Shown here one piece after another: positions 10,771 to 25,192 of a DNA stretch of 64,000 bases. The DNA is from Diadophis punctatus similis (lineage: Eukaryota; Chordata; Lepidosauria; Squamata; Dipsadidae), in NCBI GenBank assembly GCA_023053685.1, contig JALIGW010000158.1:186001-250000 (forward strand), written 5' to 3'. Made by a program: the position numbers and the translations under genes. The notes under the pieces were generated by a model, which worked only from the letters and a program-made list of their open reading frames with translations, searched no databases and was not told the DNA's origin. Every line of letters starts with the position of its first letter. The stretch's first letter is position 1.

Positions 10771-13656
10771 GAGTCCTAAGGCGAATGCTGTGTTAGACTT
10801 TGGGCTAGCTCTTCAGGGAAAGGTCGGAATCAAAAATCAAGCGAGAATTCGGCTTTCCAGCCTGTGGGGAACAGGAATATGTGTTTCTTTTTCATTTCTG
10901 AGGTGTTTGTCAAAAGTGATGTTTTTGGGCTGAATTGAGAACTAAGGCGAATTCCGTGTTAGACATTGGGCTTTCTCTTCAGGGTAGGCTCGGAATCGAA
11001 AATCAAGCGAGAATTCTGCTTTCTAGCATGTGGGGAACAGGAATATGTGTTTCTATTTCATTTCTGAGGTGTTTGTCAAAAGTGATGTTTTTGGACAATT
11101 GAATCCTAAGGCGAATGCTGTGTTAGACTTTGGGCTAGCTCTTCAGGGTAGGCTCGGAATCGAAAATCAAGCGAGAATTTGGCTTTCCAGCACGTGGGGA
11201 ACAGGAATATGTGTTTCTTTTTCATTTCTGAGGTGTTTGTCAAAAGTGATGTTTTTGGACTGAATTGAATCCTAAGGCGAATGCTGTGTTAGACTTTGGG
11301 CTAGCTCTTCAGGGTAGGCTCGGAATCGAAAATAAAGCGAGAATTCAGCTTTCCAGCCTGTGGGGAACAGGAATATGTGTTTCATTTTCATTTCTGAGGT
11401 GTTTGTAAAAAGTCATGTTTTTGGGCTGAATTGAGAAATAAGGCGAATGCTGTGTTAGACCTTGGGCTAGCTCTTCAGGGTAGGCTCGGAATCAAAATTC
11501 AAGCGAGAATTCGGCTTTCCAGCCCGTGGGGAACAGGAATATGTGTTTCTTTTTCATTTCTGAGGTGTTTGTCAAAAGTGATATTTTTGGGCTGAATTGA
11601 ATCCTAAGGCGAATGCTGTGTTAGACTTTCGGCTAGCTCTTCAGGGTAGGCTCGGAATCAAAAATCAAGCGAGAATTTGGCTTTCCAGCACGTGGGGAAC
11701 AGGAATATGTCTTTCTTTTTCATTTCTGAGGTGTTTGTCAAAAGTGATGTTTTTGGGCTGAATTGAGAACTAAGCTGAATTCCGTGTTAGACATTGGGAT
11801 TTCTCTTTCGGGAAAGCTCGGAATCAAAAATCAAACGAGAATTCGGCTTTCCAGCCTGTGGGGAACAGGAATATGTGTTTCATTTTCATTTCTGAGGTGT
11901 TTGTCAAAAGTGATGTTTTTGGACAATTGAATCCTAAGGCGAATGCTGTGTTAGACTTTGGGCTAGCTCTTCAGGGTAGGCTCGGAATCGAAAATCAAGT
12001 GAGAATTCGGCTTTCTAGCATGTGGGGAACAGGAATATGTGTTTCTTTTTCATTTCTGAGGTGTTTGTCAAAAGTGATGTTTTTGGACAATTGAATCCTA
12101 AGGCGAATGCTTTGTTAGACTTTCGGCTAGCTCTTCAGGGTAGGCTCGGAATCGAAAATCAAGCAAGAATTTGGCTTTCCAGCACGTGGGGAACAGGAAT
12201 ATGTGTTTCTTTTTCATTTCTGAGGTGTTTGTCAAAAGTGATGTTTTTGGACTGAATTGAATCCTAAGGTGAATGCTGTGTTAGACTTTCGGCTAGCTCT
12301 TCAGGGTAGGCTCGGAATCGAAAATCAAGCGAGAATTTGGCTTTCCAGCCCGTGGGGAACAGGAATATGTGTTTCATTTTCATTTCTGAGGTGTTTGTCA
12401 AAAGTCATGTTTTTTGGCTGTATTGAGTCCTAAGGCGAATGCTGTGTTAGACTTTGGGCTAGCTCTTCAGGGTAGGCTCGGAATCAAAATTCAAGCGAGA
12501 ATTCGGCTTTCCAGCACGTGGGGAACAGGAATATGTGTTTCTTTTTCATTTCTGAGGTGTTTGTCAAAAGTGATGTTTTTGGGCTGAATTGAGAACTAAG
12601 GCGAATTCCGTGTTAGACATTGGGCTTTCTCTTCAGGGAAAGCTCGGAATCAAAAATCAAGCGAGAATTCGGCTTTCCAGCCTGTGGGGAACAGGAATAT
12701 GTGTTTCATTTTCATTTCTGAGCTGTTTGTCAAAAGTCATGTTTTTTGGCTGTATTGAGTCCTAAGGCGAATGCTGTGTTAGACTTTGGGCTAGCTCTTC
12801 AGGGTAGGCTCGGAATCGAAAATCAAGCGAGAATTCAGCTTTCCAGCCTGTGGGGAACAGGAATATGTGTTTCATTTTCATTTCTGAGGTGTTTGTCAAA
12901 AGTCATGTTTTTTGGCTGTATTGAGTCCTAAGGCGAATGCTGTGTTAGACTTTGGGCTAGCTCTTCAGGGAAAGGTCGGAATCAAAAATCAAGCGAGAAT
13001 TCGGCTTTCCAGCCTGTGGGGAACAGGAATATGTGTTTCTTTTTCATTTCTGAGGTGTTTGTCAAAAGTGATGTTTTTGGGCTGAATTGAGAACTAAGGC
13101 GAATTCCGTGTTAGACATTGGGCTTTCTCTTCAAGGAAAGCTCGGAATCAAAAATCAAGCGAGAATTCGGCTTTCCAGCCTGTGGGGAACAGGAATATGT
13201 GTTTCATTTTCATTTCTGAGGTGTTTGTCAAAAGTCATGTTTTTTGGCTGTATTGAGTCTTAAGGCGAATGCTGTGTTAGACTTTGGGCTAGCTCTTCAG
13301 GGTAGGCTCGGAATCAAAATTCAAGCGAGAATTCGGCTTTCCAGCATGTGGGGAACAGGAATATGTGTTTCTTTTTCATTTCTGAGGTGTTTGTCATAAG
13401 TGATGTTTTTGGGCTGAATTGAATCCTAAGGCGAATGCTGTGTTAGACTTTGGGCTAGCTCTTCAGGGTAGGCTCGGAATCGAAAATCAAGCGAGAATTC
13501 GGCTTTCTAGCATGTGGGGAACAGGAATATGTGTTTCTTTTTCATTTCTGAGGTGTTTGTCAAAAGTGATGTTTTTGGACAATTGAATCCTAAGGCGAAT
13601 GCTGTGTTAGACTTTGGGCTAGCTCTTCAGGGTAGGCTCGGAATCGAAAATCAAGC
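10771..13656 (+). repeat. Copy 2 of the long duplication (10,770-bp period)
   Basis: This is the partner of 1-2886 at a constant offset of 10,770 bp, which equals 65 monomers of 166 bp minus 20 bp and therefore fits about ten 164-bp units per period. All the private variants listed for copy 1 recur here at the same offset. Beyond 13657 the two copies diverge by scattered substitutions and then by different block order. Confidence 0.85.
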
Positions 13657-16600
13657 GAGAATTTGGCTTTCCAGCACGTGGGGAACAGGAATATGTGTTT
13701 CTTTTTCATTTCTGAGGTGTTTGTCAAAAGTGATGTTTTTGGACTGAATTGAATCCTAAGGCGAATGCTGTGTTAGACTTTTGGCTAGCTCTTCAGGGTA
13801 GGCTCGGAATCGAAAATAAAGCGAGAATTCAGCTTTCCAGCCTGTGGGGAACAGGAATATATGTTTCATTTTCATTTCTGAGGTGTTTGTCAAAAGTGAT
13901 GTTTTTGGGCTGAATTGAGAAATAAGGCGAATGCTGTGTTAGACCTTGGGCTAGCTCTTCAGGGTAGGCTCGGAATCAAAATTCAAGCGAGAATTCGGCT
14001 TTCCAGCCCATGGGGAACAGGAATATGTGTTTCTTTTTCATTTCTGAGGTGTTTGTCAAAAGTGATATTTTTGGGCTGAATTGAATCCTAAGGCGAATGC
14101 TGTGTTAGACTTTCGGCTAGCTCTTCAGGGTAGGCTCGGAATCGAAAATCAAGCGAGAATTTGGCTTTCCAGCACGTGGGGAACAGGAATATGTCTTTCT
14201 TTTTCATTTCTGAGGTGTTTGTCAAAAGTGATGTTTTTGGGCTGAATTGAATCCTAAGGCGAATGCTGTGTTAGACCTTGGGCTAGCTCTTCAGGGAAAG
14301 GTCGGAATCAAAAATCAAGCGAGAATTCGGCTTTCCAGCCCGTGGGGAACAGGAATATGTGTTTCTTTTTCATTTCTGAGGTGTTTGTCAAAAGTGATGT
14401 TTTTGGGCTGAATTGAGAACTAAGGCGAATTCCGTGTTAGACATTGGGATTTCTCTTTCGGGAAAGCTCGGAATCAAAAATCAAACGAGAATTCGGCTTT
14501 CCAGCCTGTGGGGAACAGGAATATGTGTTTCATTTTCATTTCTGAGGTGTTTGTCAAAAGTGATGTTTTTGGACAATTGAATCCTAAGGTGAATGCTGTG
14601 TTAGACTTTCGGCTAGCTCTTCAGGGTAGGCTCGGAATCGAAAATCAAGCGAGAATTTGGCTTTCCAGCCCGTGGGGAACAGGAATATGTGTTTCATTTT
14701 CATTTCTGAGGTGTTTGTCAAAAGTCATGTTTTTTGGCTGTATTGAGTCCTAAGGCGAATGCTGTGTTAGACTTTGGGCTAGCTCTTCAGGGTAGGCTCG
14801 GAATCAAAATTCAAGCGAGAATTCGGCTTTCCAGCACGTGGGGAACAGGAATATGTGTTTCTTTTTCATTTCTGAGGTGTTTGTCAAAAGTGATGTTTTT
14901 GGGCTGAATTGAGAACTAAGGCGAATTCCGTGTTAGACATTGGGCTTTCTCTTCAGGGAAAGCTCGGAATCAAAAATCAAGCGAGAATTCGGCTTTCCAG
15001 CCTGTGGGGAACAGGAATATGTGTTTCATTTTCATTTCTGAGGTGTTTGTCAAAAGTCATGTTTTTTGGCTGTATTGAGTCCTAAGGCGAATGCTGTGTT
15101 AGACTTTGGGCTAGCTCTTCAGGGTAGGCTCGGAATCGAAAATCAAGCGAGAATTCGGCTTTCCAGCCTGTGGGGAACAGGAATATGTGTTTCTTTTTCA
15201 TTTCTGAGGTGTTTGTCAAAAGTGATGTTTTTTGGCTGTATTGAGTCCTAAGGCGAATGCTGTGTTAGACTTTGGGCTAGCTCTTCAGGGTAGGCTCGGA
15301 ATCGAAAATCAAGCGAGAATTTGGCTTTCCAGCACGTGGGGAACAGGAATATGTGTTTCTTTTTCATTTCTGAGGTGTTTGTCAAAAGTGATGTTTTTGG
15401 ACTGAATTGAATCCTAAGGCGAATGCTGTGTTAGACTTTTGGCTTGCTCTTCAGGGTAGGCTCGGAATCGAAAATAAAGCGAGAATTCAGCTTTCCAGCC
15501 TGTGGGGAACAGGAATATGTGTTTCATTTTCATTTCTGAGGTGTTTGTCAAAAGTGATGTTTTTGGGCTGCATTGAGAAATAAGGCGAATGCTGTGTTAG
15601 ACCTTGGGCTAGCTCTTCAGGGTAGGCTCGGAATCAAAATTCAAGCGAGAATTCCCCTTTCCAGCCCGTGGGGAACAGGAATATGTGTTTCTTTTTCATT
15701 TCTGAGGTGTTTGTCAAAAGTGATATTTTTGGGCTGAATTGAATCCTAAGGCGAATGCTGTGTTAGACTTTCGGCTAGCTCTTCAGGGTAGGCTCGGAAT
15801 CGAAAATCAAGCGAGAATTTGGCTTTCCAGCACGTGGGGAACAGGAATATGTCTTTCTTTTTCATTTCTGAGGTGTTTGTCAAAAGTGATGTTTTTGGGC
15901 TGAATTGAATCCTAAGGCGAATGCTGTGTTAGACCTTGGGCTAGCTCTTCAGGGAAAGGTCGGAATCAAAAATCAAGCGAGAATTCGGCTTTCCAGCCCG
16001 TGGGGAACAGGAATATGTGTTTCTTTTTCATTTCTGAGGTGTTTGTCAAAAGTGATGTTTTTGGGCTGAATTGAGAACTAAGGCGAATTCCGTGTTAGAC
16101 ATTGGGATTTCTCTTTCGGGAAAGCTCGGAATCAAAAATCAAACGAGAATTCGGCTTTCCAGCCTGTGGGGAACAGGAATATGTGTTTCATTTTCATTTC
16201 TGAGGTGTTTGTCAAAAGTGATGTTTTTGGACAATTGAATCCTAAGGCGAATGCTGTGTTATACTTTGGGCTAGCTCTTCAGGGTAGGCTCGGAATGGAA
16301 AATCAAGCGAGAATTTGGCTTTCCAGCACGTGGGGAACAGGAATATGTGTTTCTTTTTCATTTCTGAGGTGTTTGTCAAAAGTGATGTTTTTGGACTGAA
16401 TTGAATCCTAAGGTGAATGCTGTGTTAGACTTTCGGCTAGCTCTTCAGGGTAGGCTCGGAATCGAAAATCAAGCGAGTATTTGGCTTTCCAGCCCGTGGG
16501 GAACAGGAATATGTGTTTCATTTTCATTTCTGAGGTGTTTGTCAAAAGTCATGTTTTTTGGCTGTATTGAGTCCTAAGGCGAATGCTGTGTTAGACTTTG

Positions 16601-19600
16601 GGCTAGCTCTTCAGGGTAGGCTCGGAATCAAAATTCAAGCGAGAATTCGGCTTTCCAGCACGTGGGGAACAGGAATATGTGTTTCTTTTTCATTTCTGAG
16701 GTGTTTGTCAAAAGTGATGTTTTTGGGCTGAATTGAGAACTAAGGCGAATTCCGTGTTAGACATTGGGCTTTCTCTTCAGGGAAAGCTCGGAATCAAAAA
16801 TCAAGCGAGAATTCGGCTTTCCAGCCTGTGGGGAACAGGAATATGTGTTTCATTTTCATTTCTGAGGTGTTTGTCAAAAGTCATGTTTTTTGGCTGTATT
16901 GAGTCCTAAGGCGAATGCTGTGTTAGACTTTGGGCTAGCTCTTCAGGGTAGGCTCGGAATCGAAAATCAAGCGAGAATTCGGCTTTCCAGCCTGTGGGGA
17001 ACAGGAATATGTGTTTCATTTTCATTTCTGAGGTGTTTGTCAAAAGTCATGTTTTTTGGCTGTATTGAGTCCTAAGGCGAATGCTGTGTTAGACTTTGGG
17101 CTAGCTCTTCAGGGAAAGGTCGGAATCAAAAATCAAGCGAGAATTCGGCTTTCCAGCCTGTGGGGAACAGGAATATGTGTTTCTTTTTCATTTCTGAGGT
17201 GTTTGTCAAAAGTGATGTTTTTGGGCTGAATTGAGAACTAAGGCGAATTCCGTGTTAGACATTGGGCTTTCTCTTCAGGGAAAGCTCGGAATCAAAAATC
17301 AAGCGAGAATTCGGCTTTCCAGCCTGTGGGGAACAGGAATATGTGTTTCATTTTCATTTCTGAGGTGTTTGTCAAAAGTCATGTTTTTTGGCTGTATTGA
17401 GTCCTAAGGCGAATGCTGTGTTAGACTTTGGGCTAGCTCTTCAGGGTAGGCTCGGAATCAAAATTCAAGCGAGAATTCGGCTTTCCAGCATGTGGGGAAC
17501 AGGAATATGTGTTTCTTTTTCATTTCTGAGGTGTTTGTCAAAAGTGATGTTTTTGGACTGAATTGAATCCTAAGGCGAATGCTGTGTTAGACTTTCGGCT
17601 AGCTCTTCATGGTAGGCTCGGAATCGAAAATCAAGCGAGAATTTGGCTTTCCAGCCCGTGGGGAACAGGAATATGTGTTTCTTTTTCATTTCTGAGGTGT
17701 TTGTCAAAAGTCATGTTTTTTGGCTGTATTGAGTCCTAAGGCGAATGCTGTGTTAGACTTTGGGCTAGCTCTTCAGGGTAGGCTCGGAATCAAAATTCAA
17801 GCGAGAATTCGGCTTTCCAGCCCGTGGGGAACAGGAATATGTGTTTCTTTTTCATTTCTGAGGTGTTTGTCAAAAGTGATGTTTTTGGGCTGAATTGAAT
17901 CCTAAGGCGAATGCTGTGTTAGACTTTGGGCTAGCTCTTCAGGGTAGGCTCGGAATCGAAAATCAAGTGAGAATTCGGCTTTCTAGCATGTGGGGAACAG
18001 GAATATGTGTTTCTTTTTCATTTCTGAGGTGTTTGTCAAAAGTGATGTTTTTGGACAATTGAATCCTAAGGCGAATGCTGTGTTAGACTTTGGGCTAGCT
18101 CTTCAGGGTAGGCTCGGAATCGAAAATCAAGCGAGAATTTGGCTTTCCAGCACGTGGGGAACAGGAATATGTGTTTCTTTTTCATTTCTGAGGTGTTTGT
18201 CAAAAGTGATGTTTTTGGACTGAATTGAATCCTAAGGTGAATGCTGTGTTAGACTTTCGGCTAGCTCTTCAGGGTAGGCTCGGAATCGAAAATCAAGCGA
18301 GAATTTGGCTTTCCAGCCCGTGGGGAACAGGAATATGTGTTTCATTTTCATTTCTGAGGTGTTTGTCAAAAGTCATGTTTTTTGGCTGTATTGAGTCCTA
18401 AGGCGAATGCTGTGTTAGACTTTGGGCTAGCTCTTCAGGGTAGGCTCGGAATCAAAATTCAAGCGAGAATTCGGCTTTCCAGCACGTGGGGAACAGGAAT
18501 ATGTGTTTCTTTTTCATTTCTGAGGTGTTTGTCAAAAGTGATGTTTTTGGGCTGAATTGAGAACTAAGGCGAATTCCGTGTTAGACATTGGGCTTTCTAT
18601 TCAGGGAAAGCTCGGAATCAAAAATCAAGCGAGAATTTGGCTTTCCAGCCTGTGGGGAACAGGAATATGTGTTTCATTTTCATTTCTGAGGTGTTTGTCA
18701 AAAGTCATGTTTTTTGGCTGTATTGAGTCCTAAGGCGAATGCTGTGTTAGACTTTGGGCTAGCTCTTCAGGGAAAGGTCGGAATCAAAAATCAAGCGAGA
18801 ATTCGGCTTTCCAGCCTGTGGGGAACAGGAATATGTGTTTCTTTTTCATTTCTGAGGTGTTTGTCAAAAGTGATGTTTTTGGGCTGAATTGAGAACTAAG
18901 GCGAATTCCGTGTTAGACATTGGGCTTTCTCTTCAGGGTAGGCTCGGAATCGAAAATCAAGCGAGAATTCGGCTTTCTAGCATGTGGGGAACAGGAATAT
19001 GTGTTTCTATTTCATTTCTGAGGTGTTTGTCAAAAGTGATGTTTTTGGACAATTGAATCCTAAGGCGAATGCTGTGTTAGACTTTGGGCTAGCTCTTCAG
19101 GGTAGGCTCGGAATCGAAAATCAAGCAAGAATTTGGCTTTCCAGCACGTGGGGAACAGGAATATGTGTTTCTTTTTCATTTCTGAGGTGTTTGTCAAAAG
19201 TGATGTTTTTGGACTGAATTGAATCCTAAGGCGAATGCTGTGTTAGACTTTGGGCTAGCTCTTCAGGGTAGGCTCGGAATCGAAAATAAAGCGAGAATTC
19301 AGCTTTCCAGCCTGTGGGGAACAGGAATATGTGTTTCATTTTCATTTCTGAGGTGTTTGTCAAAAGTGATGTTTTTGGGCTGAATTGAGAAATAAGGCGA
19401 ATGCTGTGTTAGACCTTGGGCTAGCTCTTCAGGGTAGGCTCGGAATCAAAATTCAAGCGAGAATTCGGCTTTCCAGCCCGTGGGGAACAGGAATATGTGT
19501 TTCTTTTTCATTTCTGAGGTGTTTGTCAAAAGTGATATTTTTGGGCTGAATTGAATCCTAAGGCGAATGCTGTGTTAGACTTTCGGCTAGCTCTTCAGGG

Positions 19601-22600
19601 TAGGCTCGGAATCGAAAATCAAGCGAGAATTTGGCTTTCCAGCACGTGGGGAACAGGAATATGTCTTTCTTTTTCATTTCTGAGGTGTTTGTCAAAAGTG
19701 ATGTTTTTGGGCTGAATTGAATCCTAAGGCGAATGCTGTGTTAGACCTTGGGCTAGCTCTTCAGGGAAAGGTCGGAATCAAAAATCAAGCGAGAATTCGG
19801 CTTTCCAGCCCGTTGGGAACAGGAATATGTGTTTCTTTTTCATTTCTGAGGTGTTTGTCAAAAGTGATGTTTTTGGGCTGAATTGAGAACTAAGGCGAAT
19901 TCCGTGTTAGACATTGGGATTTCTCTTTCGGGAAAGCTCGGAATCAAAAATCAAACGAGAATTCGGCTTTCCAGCCTGTGGGGAACAGGAATATGTGTTT
20001 CATTTTCATTTCTGAGGTGTTTGTCAAAAGTGATGTTTTTGGACATTGAATCCTAAGGCGAATGCTGTGTTAGACTTTCGGCTAGCTCTTCATGGTAGGC
20101 TCGGAATCGAAAATCAAGCGAGAATTTGGCTTTCCAGCCCGTGGGGAACAGGAATATGTGTTTCATTTTCATTTCTGAGGTGTTTGTCAAAAGTCATGTT
20201 TTTTGGCTGTATTGAGTCCTAAGGCGAATGCTGTGTTAGACTTTGGGCTAGCTCTTCAGGGTAGGCTCGGAATCAAAATTCAAGCGAGAATTCGGCTTTC
20301 CAGCCCGTGGGGAACAGGAATATGTGTTTCTTTTTCATTTCTGAGGTGTTTGTCAAAAGTGATGTTTTTGGGCTGAATTGAATCCTAAGGCGAATGCTGT
20401 GTTAGACTTTGGGCTAGCTCTTCAGGGTAGGCTCGGAATCGAAAATCAAGTGAGAATTCGGCTTTCTAGCATGTGGGGAACAGGAATATGTGTTTCTTTT
20501 TCATTTCTGAGGTGTTTGTCAAAAGTGATGTTTTTGGACAATTGAATCCTAAGGCGAATGCTGTGTTAGACTTTTGGCTAGCTCTTCAGGGTAGGCTCGG
20601 AATCGAAAATCAAGCGAGAATTTGGCTTTCCAGCACGTGGGGAACAGGAATATGTGTTTCTTTTTCATTTCTGAGGTGTTTGTCAAAAGTGATGTTTTTG
20701 GACTGAATTGAATCCTAAGGTGAATGCTGTGTTAGACTTTCGGCTAGCTCTTCAGGGTAGGCTCGGAATCGAAAATCAAGCGAGAATTTGGCTTTCCAGC
20801 CCGTGGGGAACAGGAATATGTGTTTCATTTTCATTTCTGAGGTGTTTGTCAAAAGTCATGTTTTTTGGCTGTATTGAGTCCTAAGGCGAATGCTGTGTTA
20901 GACTTTGGGCTAGCTCTTCAGGGTAGGCTCGGAATCAAAATTCAAGCGAGAATTCGGCTTTCCAGCACGTGGGGAACAGGAATATGTGTTTCTTTTTCAT
21001 TTCTGAGGTGTTTGTCAAAAGTGATGTTTTTGGGCTGAATTGAGAACTAAGGCGAATTCCGTGTTAGACATTGGGCTTTCTCTTCAGGGAAAGCTCGGAA
21101 TCAAAAATCAAGCGAGAATTCGGCTTTCCAGCCTGTGGGGAACAGGAATATGTGTTTCATTTTCATTTCTGAGGTGTTTGTCAAAAGTCATGTTTTTTGG
21201 CTGTATTGAGTCCTAAGGCGAATGCTGTGTTAGACTTTGGGCTAGCTCTTCAGGGAAAGGTCGGAATCAAAAATCAAGCGAGAATTCGGCTTTCCAGCCT
21301 GTGGGGAACAGGAATATGTGTTTCTTTTTCATTTCTGAGGTGTTTGTCAAAAGTGATGTTTTTGGGCTGAATTGAGAACTAAGGCGAATTCCGTGTTAGA
21401 CATTGGGCTTTCTCTTCAGGGTAGGCTCAGAATCGAAAATCAAGTGAGAATTCGGCTTTCTAGCATGTGGGGAACAGGAATATGTGTTTCTATTTCATTT
21501 CTGAGGTGTTTGTCAAAAGTGATGTTTTTGGACAATTGAATCCTAAGGCGAATGCTGTGTTAGACTTTGGGCTAGCTCTTCAGGGTAGGCTCGGAATCGA
21601 AAATCAAGCGAGAATTTGGCTTTCCAGCACGTGGGGAACAGGAATATGTGTTTCTTTTTCATTTCTGAGGTGTTTGTCAAAAGTGATGTTTTTGGACTGA
21701 ATTGAATCCTAAGGCGAATGCTGTGTTAGACTTTGGGCTAGCTCTTCAGGGTAGGCTCGGAATCGAAAATCAAGCGAGAATTTGGCTTTCCAGCCCGTGG
21801 GGAACAGGAATATGTGTTTCATTTTCATTTCTGAGGTGTTTGTCAAAAGTCATGTTTTTTGGCTGTATTGAGTCCTAAGGCGAATGCTGTGTTAGACTTT
21901 GGGCTAGCTCTTCAGGGTAGGCTCGGAATCAAAATTCAAGCGAGAATTCGGCTCTCCAGCACGTGGGGAACAGGAATATGTGTTTCTTTTTCATTTCTGA
22001 GGTGTTTGTCAAAAGTGATGTTTTTGGGCTGAATTGAGAACTAAGGCGAATTCCGTGTTAGACATTGGGCTTTCTCTTCAGGGAAAGCTCGGAATCAAAA
22101 ATCAAGCGAGAATTCGGCTTTCCAGCCTGTGGGGAACAGGAATATGTGTTTCATTTTCATTTCTGAGGTGTTTGTCAAAAGTCATGTTTTTTGGCTGTAT
22201 TGAGTCCTAAGGCGAATGCTGTGTTAGACTTTGGGCTAGCTCTTCAGGGAAAGGTCGGAATCAAAAATCAAGCGAGAATTCGGCTTTCCAGCCTGTGGGG
22301 AACAGGAATATGTGTTTCTTTTTCATTTCTGAGGTGTTTGTCAAAAGTGATGTTTTTGGGCTGAATTGAGAACTAAGGCGAATTCCGTGTTAGACATTGG
22401 GCTTTCTCTTCAGGGTAGGCTCAGAATCGAAAATCAAGTGAGAATTCGGCTTTCTAGCATGTGGGGAACAGGAATATGTGTTTCTATTTCATTTCTGAGG
22501 TGTTTGTCAAAAGTGATGTTTTTGGACAATTGAATCCTAAGGCGAATGCTGTGTTAGACTTTGGGCTAGCTCTTCAGGGTAGGCTCGGAATCGAAAATCA

Positions 22601-25192
22601 AGCGAGAATTTGGCTTTCCAGCATGTGGGGAACAGGAATATGTGTTTCTTTTTCATTTCTGAGGTGTTTGTCAAAAGTGATGTTTTTGGACTGAATTGAA
22701 TCCTAAGGCGAATGCTGTGTTAGACTTTGGGCTAGCTCTTCAGGGTAGGCTCGGAATCGAAAATAAAGCGAGAATTCAGCTTTCCAGCCTGTGGGGAACA
22801 GGAATATGTGTTTCATTTTCATTTCTGAGGTGTTTGTCAAAAGTGATGTTTTTGGGCTGAATTGAGAAATAAGGCGAATGCTGTGTTAGACCTTGGGCTA
22901 GCTCTTCAGGGTAGGCTCGGAATCAAAATTCAAGCGAGAATTCGGCTTTCCAGCCCGTGGGGAACAGGAATATGTGTTTCTTTTTCATTTCTGAGGTGTT
23001 TGTCAAAAGTGATATTTTTGGGCTGAATTGAATCCTAAGGCGAATGCTGTGTTAGACTTTCGGCTAGCTCTTCAGGGTAGGCTCGGAATCGAAAATCAAG
23101 CGAGAATTTGGCTTTCCAGCACGTGGGGAACAGGAATATGTCTTTCTTTTTCATTTCTGAGGTGTTTGTCAAAAGTGATGTTTTTGGGCTGAATTGAATC
23201 CTAAGGCGAATGCTGTGTTAGACCTTGGGCTAGCTCTTCAGGGAAAGGTCGGAATCAAAAATCAAGCGAGAATTCGGCTTTCCAGCCCGTTGGGAACAGG
23301 AATATGTGTTTCTTTTTCATTTCTGAGGTGTTTGTCAAAAGTGATGTTTTTGGGCTGAATTGAGAACTAAGGCGAATTCCGTGTTAGACATTGGGATTTC
23401 TCTTTCGGGAAAGCTCGGAATCAAAAATCAAGCGAGAATTTGGCTTTCCAGCCCGTGGGGAACAGGAATATGTGTTTCATTTTCATTTCTGAGGTGTTTG
23501 TCAAAAGTCATGTTTTTTGGCTGTATTGAGTCCTAAGGCGAATGCTGTGTTAGACTTTGGGCTAGCTCTTAAGGGTAGGCTCGGAATCAAAATTCAAGCG
23601 AGAATTCGGCTTTCCAGCCCGTGGGGAACAGGAATATGTGTTTCTTTTTCATTTCTGAGGTGTTTGTCAAAAGTGATGTTTTTGGGCTGAATTGAGAACT
23701 AAGGCGAATTCCGTGTTAGACATTGGGCTTTCTCTTCAGGGAAAGCTCGGAATCAAAAATCAAGCGAGAATTCGGCTTTCCAGCCTGTGGGGAACAGGAA
23801 TATGTGTTTCATTTTCATTTCTGAGGTGTTTGTCAAAAGTCATGTTTTTTGGCTGTATTGAGTCCTAAGGCGAATGCTGTGTTAGACTTTGGGCTAGCTC
23901 TTCAGGGAAAGGTCGGAATCAAAAATCAAGCGAGAATTCGGCTTTCCAGCCTGTGGGGAACAGGAATATGTGTTTCTTTTTCATTTCTGAGGTGTTTGTC
24001 AAAAGTGATGTTTTTGGGCTGAATTGAGAACTAAGGCGAATTCCGTGTTAGACATTGGGCTTTCTCTTCAGGGTAGGCTCAGAATCGAAAATCAAGTGAG
24101 AATTCGGCTTTCTAGCATGTGGGGAACAGGAATATGTGTTTCTATTTCATTTCTGAGGTGTTTGTCAAAAGTGATGTTTTTGGACAATTGAATCCTAAGG
24201 CGAATGCTGTGTTAGACTTTGGGCTAGCTCTTCAGGGTAGGCTCGGAATCGAAAATCAAGCGAGAATTTGGCTTTCCAGCACGTGGGGAACAGGAATATG
24301 TGTTTCTTTTTCATTTCTGAGGTGTTTGTCAAAAGTGATGTTTTTGGACTGAATTGAATCCTAAGGCGAATGCTGTGTTAGACTTTGGGCTAGCTCTTCA
24401 GGGTAGGCTCGGAATCGAAAATAAAGCGAGAATTCAGCTTTCCAGCCTGTGGGGAACAGGAATATGTGTTTCATTTTCATTTCTGAGGTGTTTGTCAAAA
24501 GTGATGTTTTTGGGCTGAATTGAGAAATAAGGCGAATGCTGTGTTAGACCTTGGGCTAGCTCTTCAGGGTAGGCTCGGAATCAAAATTCAAGCGAGAATT
24601 CGGCTTTCCAGCCCGTGGGGAACAGGAATATGTGTTTCTTTTTCATTTCTGAGGTGTTTGTCAAAAGTGATATTTTTGGGCTGAATTGAATCCTAAGGCG
24701 AATGCTGTGTTAGACTTTCGGCTAGCTCTTCAGGGTAGGCTCGGAATCGAAAATCAAGCGAGAATTTGGCTTTCCAGCACGTGGGGAACAGGAATATGTC
24801 TTTCTTTTTCATTTCTGAGGTGTTTGTCAAAAGTGATGTTTTTGGGCTGAATTGAATCCTAAGGCGAATGCTGTGTTAGACCTTGGGCTAGCTCTTCAGG
24901 GAAAGGTCGGAATCAAAAATCAAGCGAGAATTCGGCTTTCCAGCCCGTTGGGAACAGGAATATGTGTTTCTTTTTCATTTCTGAGGTGTTTGTCAAAAGT
25001 GATGTTTTTGGGCTGAATTGAGAACTAAGGCGAATTCCGTGTTAGACATTGGGATTTCTCTTTCGGGAAAGCTCGGAATCAAAAATCAAACGAGAATTCG
25101 GCTTTCCAGCCTGTGGGGAACAGGAATATGTGTTTCATTTTCATTTCTGAGGTGTTTGTCAAAAGTGATGTTTTTGGACAATTGAATCCTAA

